A stretch of 64,000 nt of DNA from NCBI RefSeq assembly GCF_001039355.2, contig NW_019775477.1:1-64000 (forward strand). Direction: 5' to 3'. Position 1 is the first letter of the stretch. Every line of letters starts with the position of its first letter. This DNA is from Lingula anatina (taxonomy: Eukaryota > Brachiopoda > Lingulata > Lingulida > Lingulidae). A model generated the notes under the pieces. It searched no databases. It saw only the letters and a list, made by a program, of their open reading frames with translations, and was not told where the DNA came from. Shown one piece after another: positions 44,906 through 57,633 of this stretch. A program made the translations under genes and the position numbers.

Positions 44906-47900
44906 CTGTTTCACATTTGAGTAGGTGAGTTGCACTTGGCATTGGTGACCAGCACCAGAGCCCACGCCAAGATCCTCTCCATTGACACTAGTGAAGCACT
45001 TGCTTTGCCTGGAGTAGAGGCCTTCTTTGGCCACAAGGATGTACCAGGTTCCAATATAAGGATAGTTCTGTCATCTGGGGAGGAGATTTTTGCTTCAGAG
45101 GAGGTAAGGTATTGGTATAAATGTACATGTACCCGGTAGATTGTTGAAACGACTACTTATTTGGGACTTGGGTGTATGTATTTCACAAAAAAATGTTTTC
45201 TTTCAAAAGTCTATTTTCTCTGGATAAGTTTGTATTGCTGAAATCCGTAGCCTGTGATGTAGAGTCGACTATGGGCAAATGATTAAAGAGCATAGATTGA
45301 TGTCTTCAATGAAAGTAAAAAACATCATTGCACTAATATGTACAATTCACGTAGAATCAAGGAGGGGCTTGAGAGGGGGGTTAATCCCATATTTTTTACA
45401 GACACTTGCAATGTAATTAATCAAAACAACAGGAATTGGCCTTGTTTCTTATTAGTTCGCCTCCCAAAATTATTTGCTCCCTACAGTCCTGTACTTCAAT
45501 ATTGTAGGTGACGTGTTACGGCCAGGTGATAGGTGCCATAGTGGCTGACACCAAGACGCATGCGCAGAGAGCAGCGAAGGCCGTAAAAATTGAGTACGAA
45601 GACCTTCCAACAGTGTTCACAATAGAGGTAAGATATCATGGAAGTAGTTAAGAATTTATATTCATGGTTAATGAATGTATCTTTGGATATTGTAGTGGTA
45701 ACAGAAACAAAGTGAAAATAAGTACTTTTTGAACTACAGTAACTTAGCATTACCCTTAGCAAAATGATAAATTTAGAACAATATTGCAGCAAAATTGCTG
45801 CAAACAAAAAATTTGCGTCAGCGAGTTTGCAGGAAGTTGCAATAAAAATTTGTTGCTGCTAGTTTGCAGCATTATTGCAGCAAATTTACTGCAGATTTGC
45901 AAGAAAGAATTAATTGTAGTTTGTAGCAATGTTGCAGCAAATTTGTTGCAGTATGTAATTTGGGTTTAAAAATTAATAGACGGCCAATTTATAGGAAGCA
46001 ATTGCCAAAGAGTCTTACTACCCACACGAAGCGAAGGCCCTCATCAAGTCAGGTGATACAGAACGTGGCTTTGAGCAGGCTGACCACATCTTAGAGGGGG
46101 AGATCAAAGGAGGGGGGCAGGAACATTTTTATCTTGAGACTCACGTGGCGAGAGTCGTACCTAGAGGAGAAGATGGAGAAATTGAAATATTTTGTAGTAC
46201 GCAGTCTCCGTCGACTGCTCAGGTAATGTTACAACGCGCCTCTCAATACTTACCGTAATCGTGACGTGTTCTTAACAGGATTGCACTTTGGACTACAGTT
46301 ACTGTTTGTTGTCATAGGTCGCACTCTTTATATACCATCTAGAAAACGCTGGAGTTAATGGTTTTGTGCATGTACAGGAGTCAACAATAAAATTTATTTT
46401 GTCAATATGTCTATATCTGCTTAATTCTTACATTTCTTGAAGGCAATTGTTGCTAGAGCCCTTGGCTTACCGATGAACAGAGTGTGTATCAGGACAAAAA
46501 GGCTAGGTAAATATTCAAGACGTGTAAGTCCTCAGACCGACATCAATAACTTTTCACTTGGATAGAGTATTTGATCTTTAGCCACATTCTGCGTAAACAT
46601 AGCTGTTCATAGCATACACGTGTAAATCCAATGGTATGGTGCACCGTGTTTGTGACATGCGCATGTTGCATCTATTCTGTGACTTTATGAAACTTGTTTC
46701 ATTTTGGAACTTTGTGGCAGAGCTATTTTGGAATTTGTATCTCTACAGGTGGGGGTTTTGGAGGAAAGGAAACCCGTTATGTGACTCTGATACCAGTAGC
46801 TATCGCTGCTTTCAAGTGAGTGGAACCTGACTTTTATATCCAATTTTGCCGCAAGTTTCGATTCGCATTCAAAGCTTGTTAAAATGTGAAATGGCGTAAC
46901 CAATTATCCCGTACACTCTACACAGATGTTCAAGTTGGGAATCAAATAAAATGAAATAGAGAAGACACTATGCAAACCGACACTATGTGTAATATCATGC
47001 CAGCGTGTGATTTGTTGTTTTACATGCATACACAGGTTGAACCGCCCAGTCCGTGGTATGTTGGATAGAGACGAGGATATGCTGATATCAGGGGGACGAC
47101 ATCCTTTCCTTGGAAAGTACAAGGTATGTTGCCATTTGTTTAGAATCTTCCTTAGTTGCTAGCTGAATCCACCGTCATTTTGGACGCGGGAGGACTTCTT
47201 TTAAGTTTCAAATATTTACTCTCTGACCTACATGCACGAGTAAAAAAAAATTCTGTGTCAAAATATTGAAGATATCATGTATACCTTGGTGTGTATCAGA
47301 CAATGTTGCTGATTTTTTTGTAGTGTTTTGATGAATTTCAGGGGTATTTAAGCAACTCAAATAATTACCTTTTGTTTGTGTGAAACAACTGGTGTGATTC
47401 ATTTCATAAATAAATGAAATGATACAAGCAGGAATTGTTTTTATCTTGTCTTTCATTGTCACGAATCGAAATGCTCGTTTTAGGTTGGCATTGACAGCGT
47501 TGGTCGTTTCAAAGCCTTGGAGGCCACAGTTTTCTTGAATGCAGGAAATACTTCTGATATGTCACCGGAAGTGAGTTCAAACTCCTGAATGTTTTCTATA
47601 TTTATTGCAAGATACTGATCACAAAAGGAAATGCATACATGTAAATGACTACAAAATAAGTGTGCGATGTTTGTATACACGATTGTATAAACTTGTATAC
47701 ACTTTTGTATACACAGTTTGTATACACTTTTTTGTGCTACAGGTCGTCAGTGCATCACTATACTGTTTTGACAACTGTTACCATATTCCAAACATTGTAC
47801 TAACTGGTATCCTGTGTAAGACCAACTTGCCCTCAAACACGGCATTCAGGGGGTTTGGTGCCCCTCAGTCAATGCTGGTCATGGAGAATATAATTGAAGA

Positions 47901-50900
47901 TGTCGCCGTCAGTCTGAATATTCCCTCACACAGGGTAGGTATAAAATGTAACAAATATATGTTTTAAATAAAGCGGGGATTTTTACAGGAAGACCTTACT
48001 TATCTTGTGCTCTGTTCCACATCCAGAGTTATCACTTTTATCACACAGATTTAACTTGGTTATTTGGGATATTTACAGTAGTTATGCTTCCCTTATTCAC
48101 ATTACGACACCGTAAACTGTTCATTGTAACTGGATCAGGCCCTAAACTCTGCTTTTGACTAACCCAGTACGAACGTACAACTATAATGACATTAATTGTA
48201 TTATAACCTTAATATTTTACGCAATATAACCATTCAATATTGTTTTCATTTGTTGAAGGTCCGTGAGATAAACATGTACAAGGAAAATGACCTAACGCCA
48301 AAGGGTATTCGACTGATAAACTGTACTATAGACCGTTGCTGGAATGAAATCATCGAGCAGAGTGGATTTTGTCATAAAAAAGAAGACATTGCCCAATTTA
48401 ACAGGTAATATGGCATCAAAAATAGCATAATCGCCTTTAAAAGTACTCCACATTAGGCACAGCAGTCGAGTGATAATCAAAGGGTTTGGTAGAACGCTAG
48501 GGGAAATCAGTGTGGATTCCTGTTGAGGAGACATAAAGTTGTAATGTTTAGCGATTATTTGCTCCATTTTTACAGAGGCGGTCTTTATTAAACATTGCCA
48601 CAGTGTCTTTTGTTACGTTTTACCGCTGCATTTGATAATCTTGATCAATTATGACATAAGTTGCAGATTTATTTGGAGAGCAGTCTAAGTCAATTGACAC
48701 ACAACTACATATTTTTGGAGTAACGGATGGATTTACAATGTACAGTAGATTATATTATAACTGGCTTGAAATTTGTTGGTATGAGTAGGGACTACCTCCA
48801 TACTGTCTGCATTTTCAACCGGTCGCTGAAACGGTCTGAAGAACTATCGACATCATTATATTATATTTTGTTGGAACTACATAACCTTAGATTGCGTCAA
48901 TTTCGTAACACTAAATTAAAAGATATATTGTGCTTTATCTGGTCAGACTTCAAATGATCTGGCTGTATTTTCACCTAGGACTGCTCAATATTACAGAATA
49001 ATTAACTTTGATAAAAATCAATAACACAATGAAATTTTCAAGGTTAACTCTGCTTTCAGAGACAACCGATGGAAGAAGCGCGGAGTTAGCTTGATTCCAA
49101 CCAAGTTTCTGATTTCTTTTTATAATAATCGATTTCTAGAACAGGTAGATGAATCTATAGAATGCCCCCTTATGTCATTACACTGGTACTTGTCTCTCAG
49201 TATATTTTTAATATATTAATCTATTTTTTACATGCGCATTATATGTCACGTTAAGCAGCCCTTTTTGCGTATTTAGTTTTGTTAGTTTATTTTATTTTCA
49301 ATACTAAATAGCATATTCAAATAAGATGTCCTTTTCGGTTATTTTGCTTATAAATAAATATTGTACTTTAAAAGCGACTGATATAGACTATAGATATTGT
49401 CTTACAACTTATCTCATTCTGTCTGATTACTAGGGGGCAGCACTTGTTCATGTGTACCAAGAGGATGGTTCAGTTCTGATAACACATGGTGGTGTAGAGA
49501 TGGGACAAGGATTACACACTAAGATGATACAGGTGTGACGATATATAAGTTGCAGACTACCCGGTAGTATACCCATGAATGCATGCTTTTGCTTTGTTTT
49601 TTTTTAATAAACAGGAAAGGTTCATCGGTTGTAAGGCAGTGTAATGGGTATTTAGGCAATTTAGAGTGTAGTGAGTTTGGTGCCATCAAATTGATAGACT
49701 GATAATGATGAGATTACTGACATTAGTTTTACTTAAATTTCATAAGTTTTTGGGCTTGACTAATATCGATTTAAATTTATAGACACATCCGCTAGATTGT
49801 TCTACGAGTGTTAAACAAAGAATCTGTTCAAAATAAATGTAGTTGGCATACCTTAAAGTAACTATGACCACTGAGACAAAGGCGATTGTTAGGACTTATA
49901 TTTTCTCTTTATGTTGATTTAAAAGAAGGGAAAAGCTGCCTTCTAGATTCTTTGTGAATCGCAAGTCGGTTAAAGACAAAGCACTTAATTTTCTGCAGGG
50001 TTCAATAAAGGGCATATCCCCCTAATCGCCTACCCCCACTCAGAGGTATATATTTTCGGCATCGAACGTAGGTCGAGATTGGGGTACGCATTGTGCTTCT
50101 TGGGACCTCTACCCATTTGCATATTTGGGGGGAAAGAGAGGGTTATCCCCATAATATTTTGGATCCACTCCTGGTATTCATATTATTATCGACACATCAT
50201 TATAAAGGTGGTATTACCCTTCAAGGTTGCCAGTCGAGCATTACAGGTCCCAGTCCACAAGTTCCACATCAATGAAACCACCACCAGCTCTGTTCCTAAC
50301 ACCACTGTCACAGCTGCCAGCACAGGATCGGATCTCAACGGCATGGCTGTATTGGTGAGTTGAAACTGTGGGGCCGTGTACATCTATAGACTGAGCAAAG
50401 TGCTTGGGAACAGTTTATGAAGGCCTACTGCGCATGCAAGTGCGGCGTTTGAACTACATGTGCTAATAGACGTCGTTTAAAGGAAAACATAGGGAAAGGC
50501 TAAGGCTTATACCCTTTTTATGTACAGACACAGATGTGTCTGTACATATGGCCGTCACCTGCGTTTGTCATCGCCGTCGTCGTCGCCGTGCACTTTCACC
50601 GATAACACCATAAGTGAAAAACCGTTTTAACTTTTGGCTTGAAAATTACAGAACTGATGAATATTCATAACATGCAGGCCAAGTTCGAAAATCAGCCTGA
50701 TCGGGCCATTTTTATGGAAGTTATGTTGTTTTTTCACTTTTTTCAGCATGTGTGCAACACTGCAGCCCGCACAAAAACGAAGTAGATACTCCAGCGCAGT
50801 AGACTACTGCAATCATACTGCAAACATGCTTCAAATCTGCTTCGATGTGGGAGCTAATTAGCATATTTGAAACATGCTTCTATCATGCTGCTAATCTACT

Positions 50901-53900
50901 GCATTTATGCTCCTCCTCTGTACAAACCTATGCAATTTTTGAAGTAGAATTGCAGTAGGCTATACTGCATTTCTACTGCAAATATGCTCCACACCTCTAC
51001 TGCGTTAATGCTTCTTTGCTACTTCGATACTACTGCATTTTCGAGCGGGTGATAACACGATAAGTGAAAAAACGTGTTACCTTTTGGCTTAAAACTTACA
51101 GAACTGATGAATATTCATAAAATGCAGGTCAAATTCGAAAATCAGCATGATCGGACAATTTTTATGGAAGTTATGCTGTTTTTTCACTTTTTTCAGCATA
51201 TATGCAATACCGATAACACATTTCAAAGAAAATCAATTGGCCAATTGTCTTGAAATTCACAGGGGTGATCAGTCTTACTAAAATACAGGATAAGTTCGAA
51301 AATAAGCTTGATCGTTTCAGTTTTGGTGAAGTTATGCCTTTTTTATATAAGTGTTTTTTCCACAGATTTAATTGTTAGACATGTTAACAATCTCATTTGT
51401 GAACTAATTAGTTATGTAAAGGTGTCCTTTTGACATTTTCTGCATCTTAACAATATTTTTAGTTAATTGTGTAAAAATAATGGTAAACCTGTTATTGTGT
51501 ATTGTGTAAAAAGTGTCAAAAATGGAAATAAACTCATATCTAAATAGAGTTTGTCATATTCAATCATTCACCATGTTCAGAATCTCAGAATGAAGCAAAT
51601 TGGACATTTAAAATTGTTTTGTTGATTTTCTTAGTTGATCATTTAAAAATGACAGTAAATTGATTATTTTGTTATATGTAAAAAAGGTGTTGAAAATGGA
51701 AAGAAAATAATTTCAGTACAGTTATCTCTTGTTTACATTTTGGCATTTTGAAGGTGTGGCTCTGAACTGCCATGGTCTTGAAGACCTTTCCATGTCACAT
51801 TTTCTGAATATCCATGATACTTTTATTTTATTATTAAAAATTGTTAGTCATTATGCTGTTAAGTATTATGTAATATTGCGTCAAAATGGAAGACAATCCT
51901 ATTTTAGACACTGCCTCCATAGTGACCATTAAAGGAAACCCAAGTCACATACTCTTTCCAAACTTACAGAATGTAGCACAGGACTAAAATATAGCTTCAG
52001 TTGGAAAACCTATTATATCGGTTAACTTTCCTGGCAATTATATAGTTTTTTTTTTTGTTAGAATTAAAATTTTCACATATGGACATTTTCAAGGTGTGAC
52101 TTAGTCTTTGAACTTCCATTAGCTTGAATACCGTTGCTAGTCACATTTTCTGAATATCCATGATACTTTTACTTTATTATTAAAAATTAATGGTCATTAT
52201 GCTGTTAAGCATTATGTTATATTGCATAAACCACTGCCAGGATGACCGTTAAGGTTAAGAGAAAACCATGTTACTTATGATACCCAAACTTACTGATAAG
52301 TTTCATAGGACTGAGGTGCATGTTGTGTTGGAAAATCAGTGTGTTTGTTTTCTGTTTTAGATGCCATGCAGCTCTATAGAGTGCTATATGGGGCTACTGT
52401 ATATGAATGGTGGTCAGTACGGTATGTAATTGTCCCTTGGGTAATCACTAGCTAAGTTCAGAGCTATTAAATCACTTGCCTAATTAATTTTCAAGTGCCC
52501 ATTAAATAAGATTACATAAAACACAGGTTGAGATTTTCCAGTAAAGTCCCAAAGGTTAAGCTCTCTTAACTGTGTCACATAATTAGAAATCGGTGATAAT
52601 TAGGCAGGTAAATGTTGTTTAATATTGCAAATAAGTTAACAAAAGAAAAAAAAAATTGTGTAATGACAACATTTATGCTATAGATGAATAATAGTGCCTT
52701 ATTATTCTCAAACACATTGGAGTTATTCATATCATGTTAATACAGCAAGATTAAAAGTTTGAAAAGCAGCTTTATTAGAATATTTTTATTGTTTTTTTAA
52801 TTTTTTTTTCAAACACTGGCAGTTTCATTTCACATTCACCTGAAGCTCTTCACATTTTCTATATTTCCACATAAGCAGTTGCATTGGTTTTTATGTCTTT
52901 AAACATTAAGTAATATTATTTAATGCACTGTCATCATTTTTCAAATATTGGGATTTTCATTATGTGAGTTTGATTCAGTGTTGATTGACAGTGCTATTAT
53001 AAGCATTATTTATTATTGCATCAAAATTGACAAAATGACCCATTTTCTGCATTTTTATTTTCAATTTTTGTCTGTACATTTGACAGCTTTGCTGCCTTGT
53101 TAACTTTAAGGTCACGTTTTCCCCTAAATGTTTGATTGGGGTTGTGACATCTTCTAACAAATGTTTATTGTTAGTCTTATTGTAAAGAAAGGAAAACGTT
53201 TTAAAGCATGAATTTAGATCATCATGGTCAAGTCATCCTATTAAGTTTTCAGAATCCAGTACAAATTGTTATGTGAATTATTGCATTGAACTTAGATGGG
53301 CTTTGTTTATTGGTATTCAAATAATCATTGATATGAATGGTACCTGTTAAGTTGTTTAAAAGAAGGCGATTAAGCTCCCTAAAAACAGTGGGAACTAGTA
53401 CACACACTTACTGTATATATATCGCATCTATTACAGAATGCATGTAAGACGTTAAGACGCCGACTTGAGCCGTATATAGCCGGTAATCCTGGTGGATCAT
53501 GGGAAGATAGGGTAAGTGATATATGCTTGGGAATGATTATACAGGGTAATTAGTACATTAGCGGAAACGAAAACTTATAAAACATTAATTTTATCAATAC
53601 AAGTTTAGTGCACGTTCAAGCCTTGTGTACATTTTTGTCAATTCGTTACATGTACCTCTATGTGATGGTAGAAATAATGCTGTGAAAGGACGTTGGGTTT
53701 ATAATCAACACACTAAAAATAAACTATATTTTATATAAAAAAGGTCTTAATATATAAAAAATGAATGTTATCTGTCGTAATTGCAGGTTAAAGCTGCCTA
53801 TATGGACAGAATCAGCCTGTCTGCAACAGGTTATTACAAGTAAGTCATGTCTTCAAACGTGTTTGTATCGGTAATGTTTAGAAATACAAATGGACCCATA

Positions 53901-54676
53901 TCGGTAACCCCTCTCTCCCCTATAAAATTGAACAAAAAGACAATTAACGTGGAAACAAAAGCAGAACAAAAATTAAATAAAAATTTAATTATTTTGCCAG
54001 GCCACGCTTTGCAATCCAAACCAGGAGCTGACATTTGTTCTTCACCATTGAAGCTTTCTGTCTTCTGAAAGTTTGGCTTCCACTAGTGAAATTGCGATGT
54101 TTTTTTGTTATATTCAGGGTCCCAGATACCTGGGACGATAACTATGTACCCGTAGAAGGACAGCAAACCACGCAGAGGTACTACACATACGGCGCTGCTT
54201 GCTCCGTGGTTGAAATAGATTGCCTAACCGGAGACCATGTGGTAATGTGCTATACTTTATGCACACTGTTTTAGTGACAATGTTGTTTTTGTGTTTATCC
54301 CTTTTTAATAAAAAGTATAACCTTCTTTCTGACTTCAGTTAAAAAGGTCATTATATTAATAAAAGAGACCCTCTCTTCTGTTACAGCTAATGATCGCCAT
54401 TAAACTTACTTTGTCTATAATTCTAAAAGTATGAAATATTTATTTCTGTTATATTTTATTATTCAGTCTGTAGTATTTATTTACCTATTGTCATGCAATA
54501 GCGTAACGGACCAGGCGTCTAGCCTAAAGTCAAAGAAGAGTAAATATATCCTGGCGTTCTACAAATATCTCTATATAACATCTAAGGTGCTGCGAACAGA
54601 TATCGTTATGGATGTTGGAAGAAGTTTGAATCCAGCCATTGATATTGGACAGATAGAGGGAGCCTTTGCGCAGGTG

Positions 54677-54724
<48 letters not shown>

Positions 54725-56389
54725 AAACAAAAGAAGAAAGTTATACCTCAAAACTATTGGATTGGCTCCTATCAGTTATTGAAATATTGTTCTTTATTCA
54801 TCGGACAAATATTTTGGAGAGTGCTGTGTTAATCACATAAGGATAACTTAATAGCAAACCATCAGCTCTTTTTAAAGGCAATAGCGTTTAGAATTATTGT
54901 AGAATTTACTCCCTGGATATCACATTAAGCCACACTAAGATGGGAGAACAAAGTCTATAAATAAATACATGTAAACTCCTAACAAGTATAACATTTCATT
55001 TTCTAAGAGGATGTATGTGCTTTATAGGGCTATGGGTTATTCACCATCGAACAACTGAGATACTCTTCTGAGGGAAGACTGATAACTAATGGTCCAAACA
55101 CATACAAGATCACTGGTTATGGAGACATCCCCGTTGAATTCAATGTGTCTTTACTGAAAGGTGCTTCCAATCCCAAAGCAGTATATTCTTCCAAAGTAAG
55201 GATACGCTGTATCATTTAAACCTTAAAAGAGTTATTTAGCAATAAGACATTTTGGATATTAAATTAAGTTGCCTTTATTTCTGTAATCCCTAATAATTTA
55301 TTCTTTTAAGAACTGCAACCAAAAACTCTTCAAGTTTTACCAATGAAGAGTGTCTATAATATGTACTGGTGAAAAGCAGCAGTCAAAGAATTACTTTGAG
55401 AAAATAAGTCGAGTGTAATTTTGAATGCTTATAAGTTAATGTACCTAACGAGGAGTTATATTTATTATTTGATTTGGCAATGCGTTGGCCAAGTAGAGAT
55501 AACTCAAAAATACATTATTGTAATATAATAAGTTGATTATGACTTCTGTAGTAAAGAGAGCAAATTTGTTTTCTTAACATTATCTCGTCATCCAGGTATT
55601 AATATAAATTTGATATAGTTTACATGTTAAAAAAAGTACCTTTGAGTAGACTTAAACCGTCCGGCTCTTGTTGTTGACAGGGTATAGGTGAACCCCCTTT
55701 GTTCCTGGCGTCCTCAGTGTTCTTTGCCATCAAGGATGCCATATCGTCTGCTAGAGCCGAGTCCGGTTTGAAAGGGAGGTTCCGATTGGACAGTCCAGCC
55801 ACAGCTGAGAGGATCAGGATGGCATGTGAGGACCAGTTTACACGCCAGGTAAACATGCATTGATAAAGGTTGCTTATGTATTGGCAACGAAAACCGTTGT
55901 TCTTAGGCAATGTACTCGCGTTGATACATGCTACATTTTATTTTGGTAACTGATTTATATGTGGAGGTCAAGACATGAGTAATACTTAAGTCTCTATTTT
56001 TTTTAAATCTATTACTAGCCTTATTCTAGTTTGCGGGGTCTCCCTCTCCTAGACTTCATCCGGCCAAACTTTAACTGTGTAAAATAAGGCTGCTACATAG
56101 TATTACCTGCTGTCTCTAAGGTTATCTGAAACGTTCCAAGGCAGTTAGTTTTGAAAGTGTCTTGCTCTAAGTAGCAGAAAAAAATAAAAAGTTGCCTACA
56201 AAATGGAAAATTTCACATGTTTTATACACGACACTGTTTTCGATTTCCTTTATGCGATTCAGAACCAGAATATTTCATTTCAACCAACTGGCTCTGGTAG
56301 ATACTGACTTAAACCATCCCCTCTTCGCTTTGTTATAGTGCTCACTAAACAGCCATCATACCTTGAGGCCAAGGTTTATAGATGTGTAA
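38301..56389 (+). CDS. XDH: Xanthine dehydrogenase/aldehyde oxidase-family molybdoflavoenzyme, tandem copy 2 (complete, 33 exons, 1330 aa)
   Basis: Thirty-three exons give a continuous 1330-residue frame from [14 protein letters not shown] to RFIDV, ending in TAA; bovine and human XDH are of about the same length. Exon 1 is 38301-38342; the remainder are in the domain entries. Every junction phase agrees with copy 1, and exons differ in length only in exon 14 (two codons fewer) and exon 33 (one more). All Fe-S cysteines, FAD motifs and the catalytic Glu are present. Glu802 equivalent is kept (Glu799, KETR) but Arg880 equivalent is Ala876, which argues against ordinary xanthine oxidation and leaves an aldehyde-oxidase-like or other activity possible. 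A normally conserved Trp at the end of exon 27 (SWEDW) is Arg. The unit repeats copy 1 at a spacing of about 20.3-20.7 kb. Confidence 0.94.
38320..38645 (+). repeat. 162-bp tandem duplication of exon 1 end plus intron 1
   Basis: The segment from TATTTTTCGTTAATGG at 38320 recurs from 38482 with moderate divergence, through CACTGGACAAAA and the following A-rich stretch. The second unit has lost the ATG part and has one extra base in the GGTAAAGAAGG segment, so it is not a usable exon. The same duplication is in unit 3 (60251 and 60416). Confidence 0.8.
39035..39282 (+). other. Copy 2 intron 2, U12-type (GT-AG)
   Basis: Donor GTATCCTTTT, branch-like TATCCTTTAC, acceptor TATCAG. The branch is one base weaker than in copy 1 (TTAAC there). 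Frame and residue alignment close on both sides. Confidence 0.82.
39380..39475 (+). other. Copy 2 intron 3, U12-type with apparent GT-AC ends
   Basis: Donor GTATCCTTAC, branch TTCCCTAAC, and no AG before [10 protein letters not shown]. An AC end at TGTTGAC keeps the frame; exon lengths 97 and 112 sum to a closed phase at the PVQ end of exon 4. A neighbouring non-AG site three bases downstream would also keep frame and cannot be excluded. Confidence 0.7.
40782..44165 (+). CDS. Copy 2, exons 7-13: FAD-binding domain
   Basis: Exons: 40782-40923, 41653-41820, 42108-42184, 42473-42566, 42959-43071, 43323-43507, 44003-44165 (residues 213-526). GNTAVG at about 255-260 is the first FAD loop. The second loop reads [18 protein letters not shown] from residue 342 and departs from XDH in the same way as copy 1. 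Exon 12 carries [20 protein letters not shown]. Confidence 0.9.
42386..42445. repeat. (TA)n microsatellite in intron 9 of copy 2
   Basis: About 30 TA units. Copy 1 has a few TA repeats nearby and a MITE instead. Confidence 0.95.
44533..56389 (+). CDS. Copy 2, exons 14-33: molybdopterin-binding domain
   Basis: Exons: 44533-44737, 44925-45103, 45508-45627, 45995-46222, 46443-46506, 46749-46815, 47036-47123, 47484-47570, 47743-47934, 48259-48404, 49060-49144, 49434-49532, 50226-50354, 53437-53511, 53787-53839, 54118-54241, 54587-54673, 55028-55195, 55681-55848, 56339-56389. [10 protein letters not shown] gives Glu799; [13 protein letters not shown] places Ala876 at the bovine Arg880 position; [25 protein letters not shown] and [10 protein letters not shown] are intact. 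ISFYNNRF keeps Phe at the Phe1009 position, unlike copy 1. Exon 27 ends in AGG (Arg) where copy 1 has TGG (Trp). Confidence 0.9.
45781..45955. repeat. GCAAATTTGC-rich palindromic repeat in intron 16 of copy 2
   Basis: Counterpart of 27835-27962, somewhat longer, with TTGCAGCAAATTT and GCAAGAAAG-type words. It ends 40 bases before exon 17. Confidence 0.6.
50520..53079. mobile_element. 2.6-kb repeat-rich insertion in intron 26 of copy 2
   Basis: Left end ATGTACAGACA and right end TGTCTGTACAT form a short inverted repeat. Copy 1 joins the flanking sequences without it (about 32600). The left end also carries a perfect small hairpin (TGTACAGACACA, two bases, then its complement). Inside are three copies of a repeat containing AAGTTCGAAAATCAGC, a nested MITE, and long AT-rich sequence with no reading frame of note. 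A related element is at 57634-58190. Confidence 0.65.
50766..51049. mobile_element. 284-bp MITE nested in the 2.6-kb insertion
   Basis: Ends CCCGCACAAAAACGAAGTAG and the inverted CCCGCTCGAAAATGCAGTAG. It is internally rich in CTACTGCA/TGCAGTAG words. It interrupts one repeat unit of the host element. Confidence 0.65.
54679..54722. repeat. (AAT)n microsatellite in intron 30 of copy 2
   Basis: Counterpart of 34383-34427; present in the ancestor of the two copies. Confidence 0.95.
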
Positions 56390-57630
56390 ACAAGTAGGAC
56401 ACGTGACTGGATGTTATAGCCAGGATTTGTTCTCTGGCAGACTTCAACTGAAACTTATCTGCGGGTTAGCAGGAATATATTTGTGGACTCTTTAACTCCC
56501 GATGATAACTGTATGGCAACTCGCAATAGCAAATTGATGGTTAAGGGTTTTCTTATTGGACAACTGTAATCAGAATATAATGTATGGATGTACCATGGAT
56601 GTACCTTTAAATATAATCGGCCAGAGTACATGTATGATAATGCAGTCCAGAGCACTGAGGTATATGTTTATTCGGTACTGTTGCGATAATAATTCTATTA
56701 AACATTATAGTGAAGTAATTGTAATTTTGTCTAAGAATGCAGGGGCACTATATTGACATTCACAGCTAAAAGACACAGTGACCATACCCAAATACCTGAC
56801 CGAATTTGGAAGTTATATTATTATGGGGCTTCTTTGTAGGTTTTCTAATTTGAAGAACTCATATCACCATGTTTTTACCATTTTATCTTAAGACAGATGT
56901 GTACAGTATCTGCTTTTCACCTCTAATAAATATTTTATTGTTATCTTATATTTATATTATTGTTGTAGTGTTTACCATTACACGTATATCACTCGCGTAC
57001 ATACTTATATGTATTAACACAATTCAACAAAAATATGTTTGTTACATTAAGTTGAACAATTTTACCTTGGTAGTGCATTTACATGGTGTTAAAAATTTAG
57101 AAATAAATAATTTTGAAAAATCTAAGGTGTCGCTTAACTTTTGAGAATCAGTATACATGTTCTGGATAACATATCTTTCCATAAAGTCTAGAGATAAAAA
57201 GAGAAATAAATATGCTTGACGTATTTTAAAATTCGAGTTTGTTTGTGTAATTTTTTAATGATCTGTCAACGATATACAGCTTTTTAAAGACCTTATCTTT
57301 TTTGCTAGTATAGCTCTGTCCACACACCTGATAAAATCCCTCCGGTGCTTAATCCAATGCCCCGACCAACAAGCTGAGTGAGGAATAGACTGTGAACACC
57401 CCCCCCCCCCCCAGAACCTCGTTACAGGCGGCATACCATGCAGCAATGATGGGACCCTGCCCAGCTTCTAGAACTGAATTATATTAAAAAATCATTGATG
57501 CCACTTTTATCAATATTGGCAAGCTGGATCATGCTATCCTTTGCTGCTAGAAAATCAGTGATACGTTTTGTAACATCTGATGTTCAGAAACGTATGTGTG
57601 TTGCGGTATCAATGCAACCTTCCTCCCTTT
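56390..57630. other. Intergenic spacer after copy 2
   Basis: Collinear with 36085-37010. It includes a poly-C run near 57400-57411. No gene. Confidence 0.6.
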
Positions 57631-57633
57631 TTA

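Noticed and set aside
49680-50170. A further copy of the TTTCACAAAGAATCT transposon (near 49810-49970)
   Set aside because: Only scattered resemblance (AACAAAGAATCTG, TAGATTCTTTGTGAATCGC); too weak to call.
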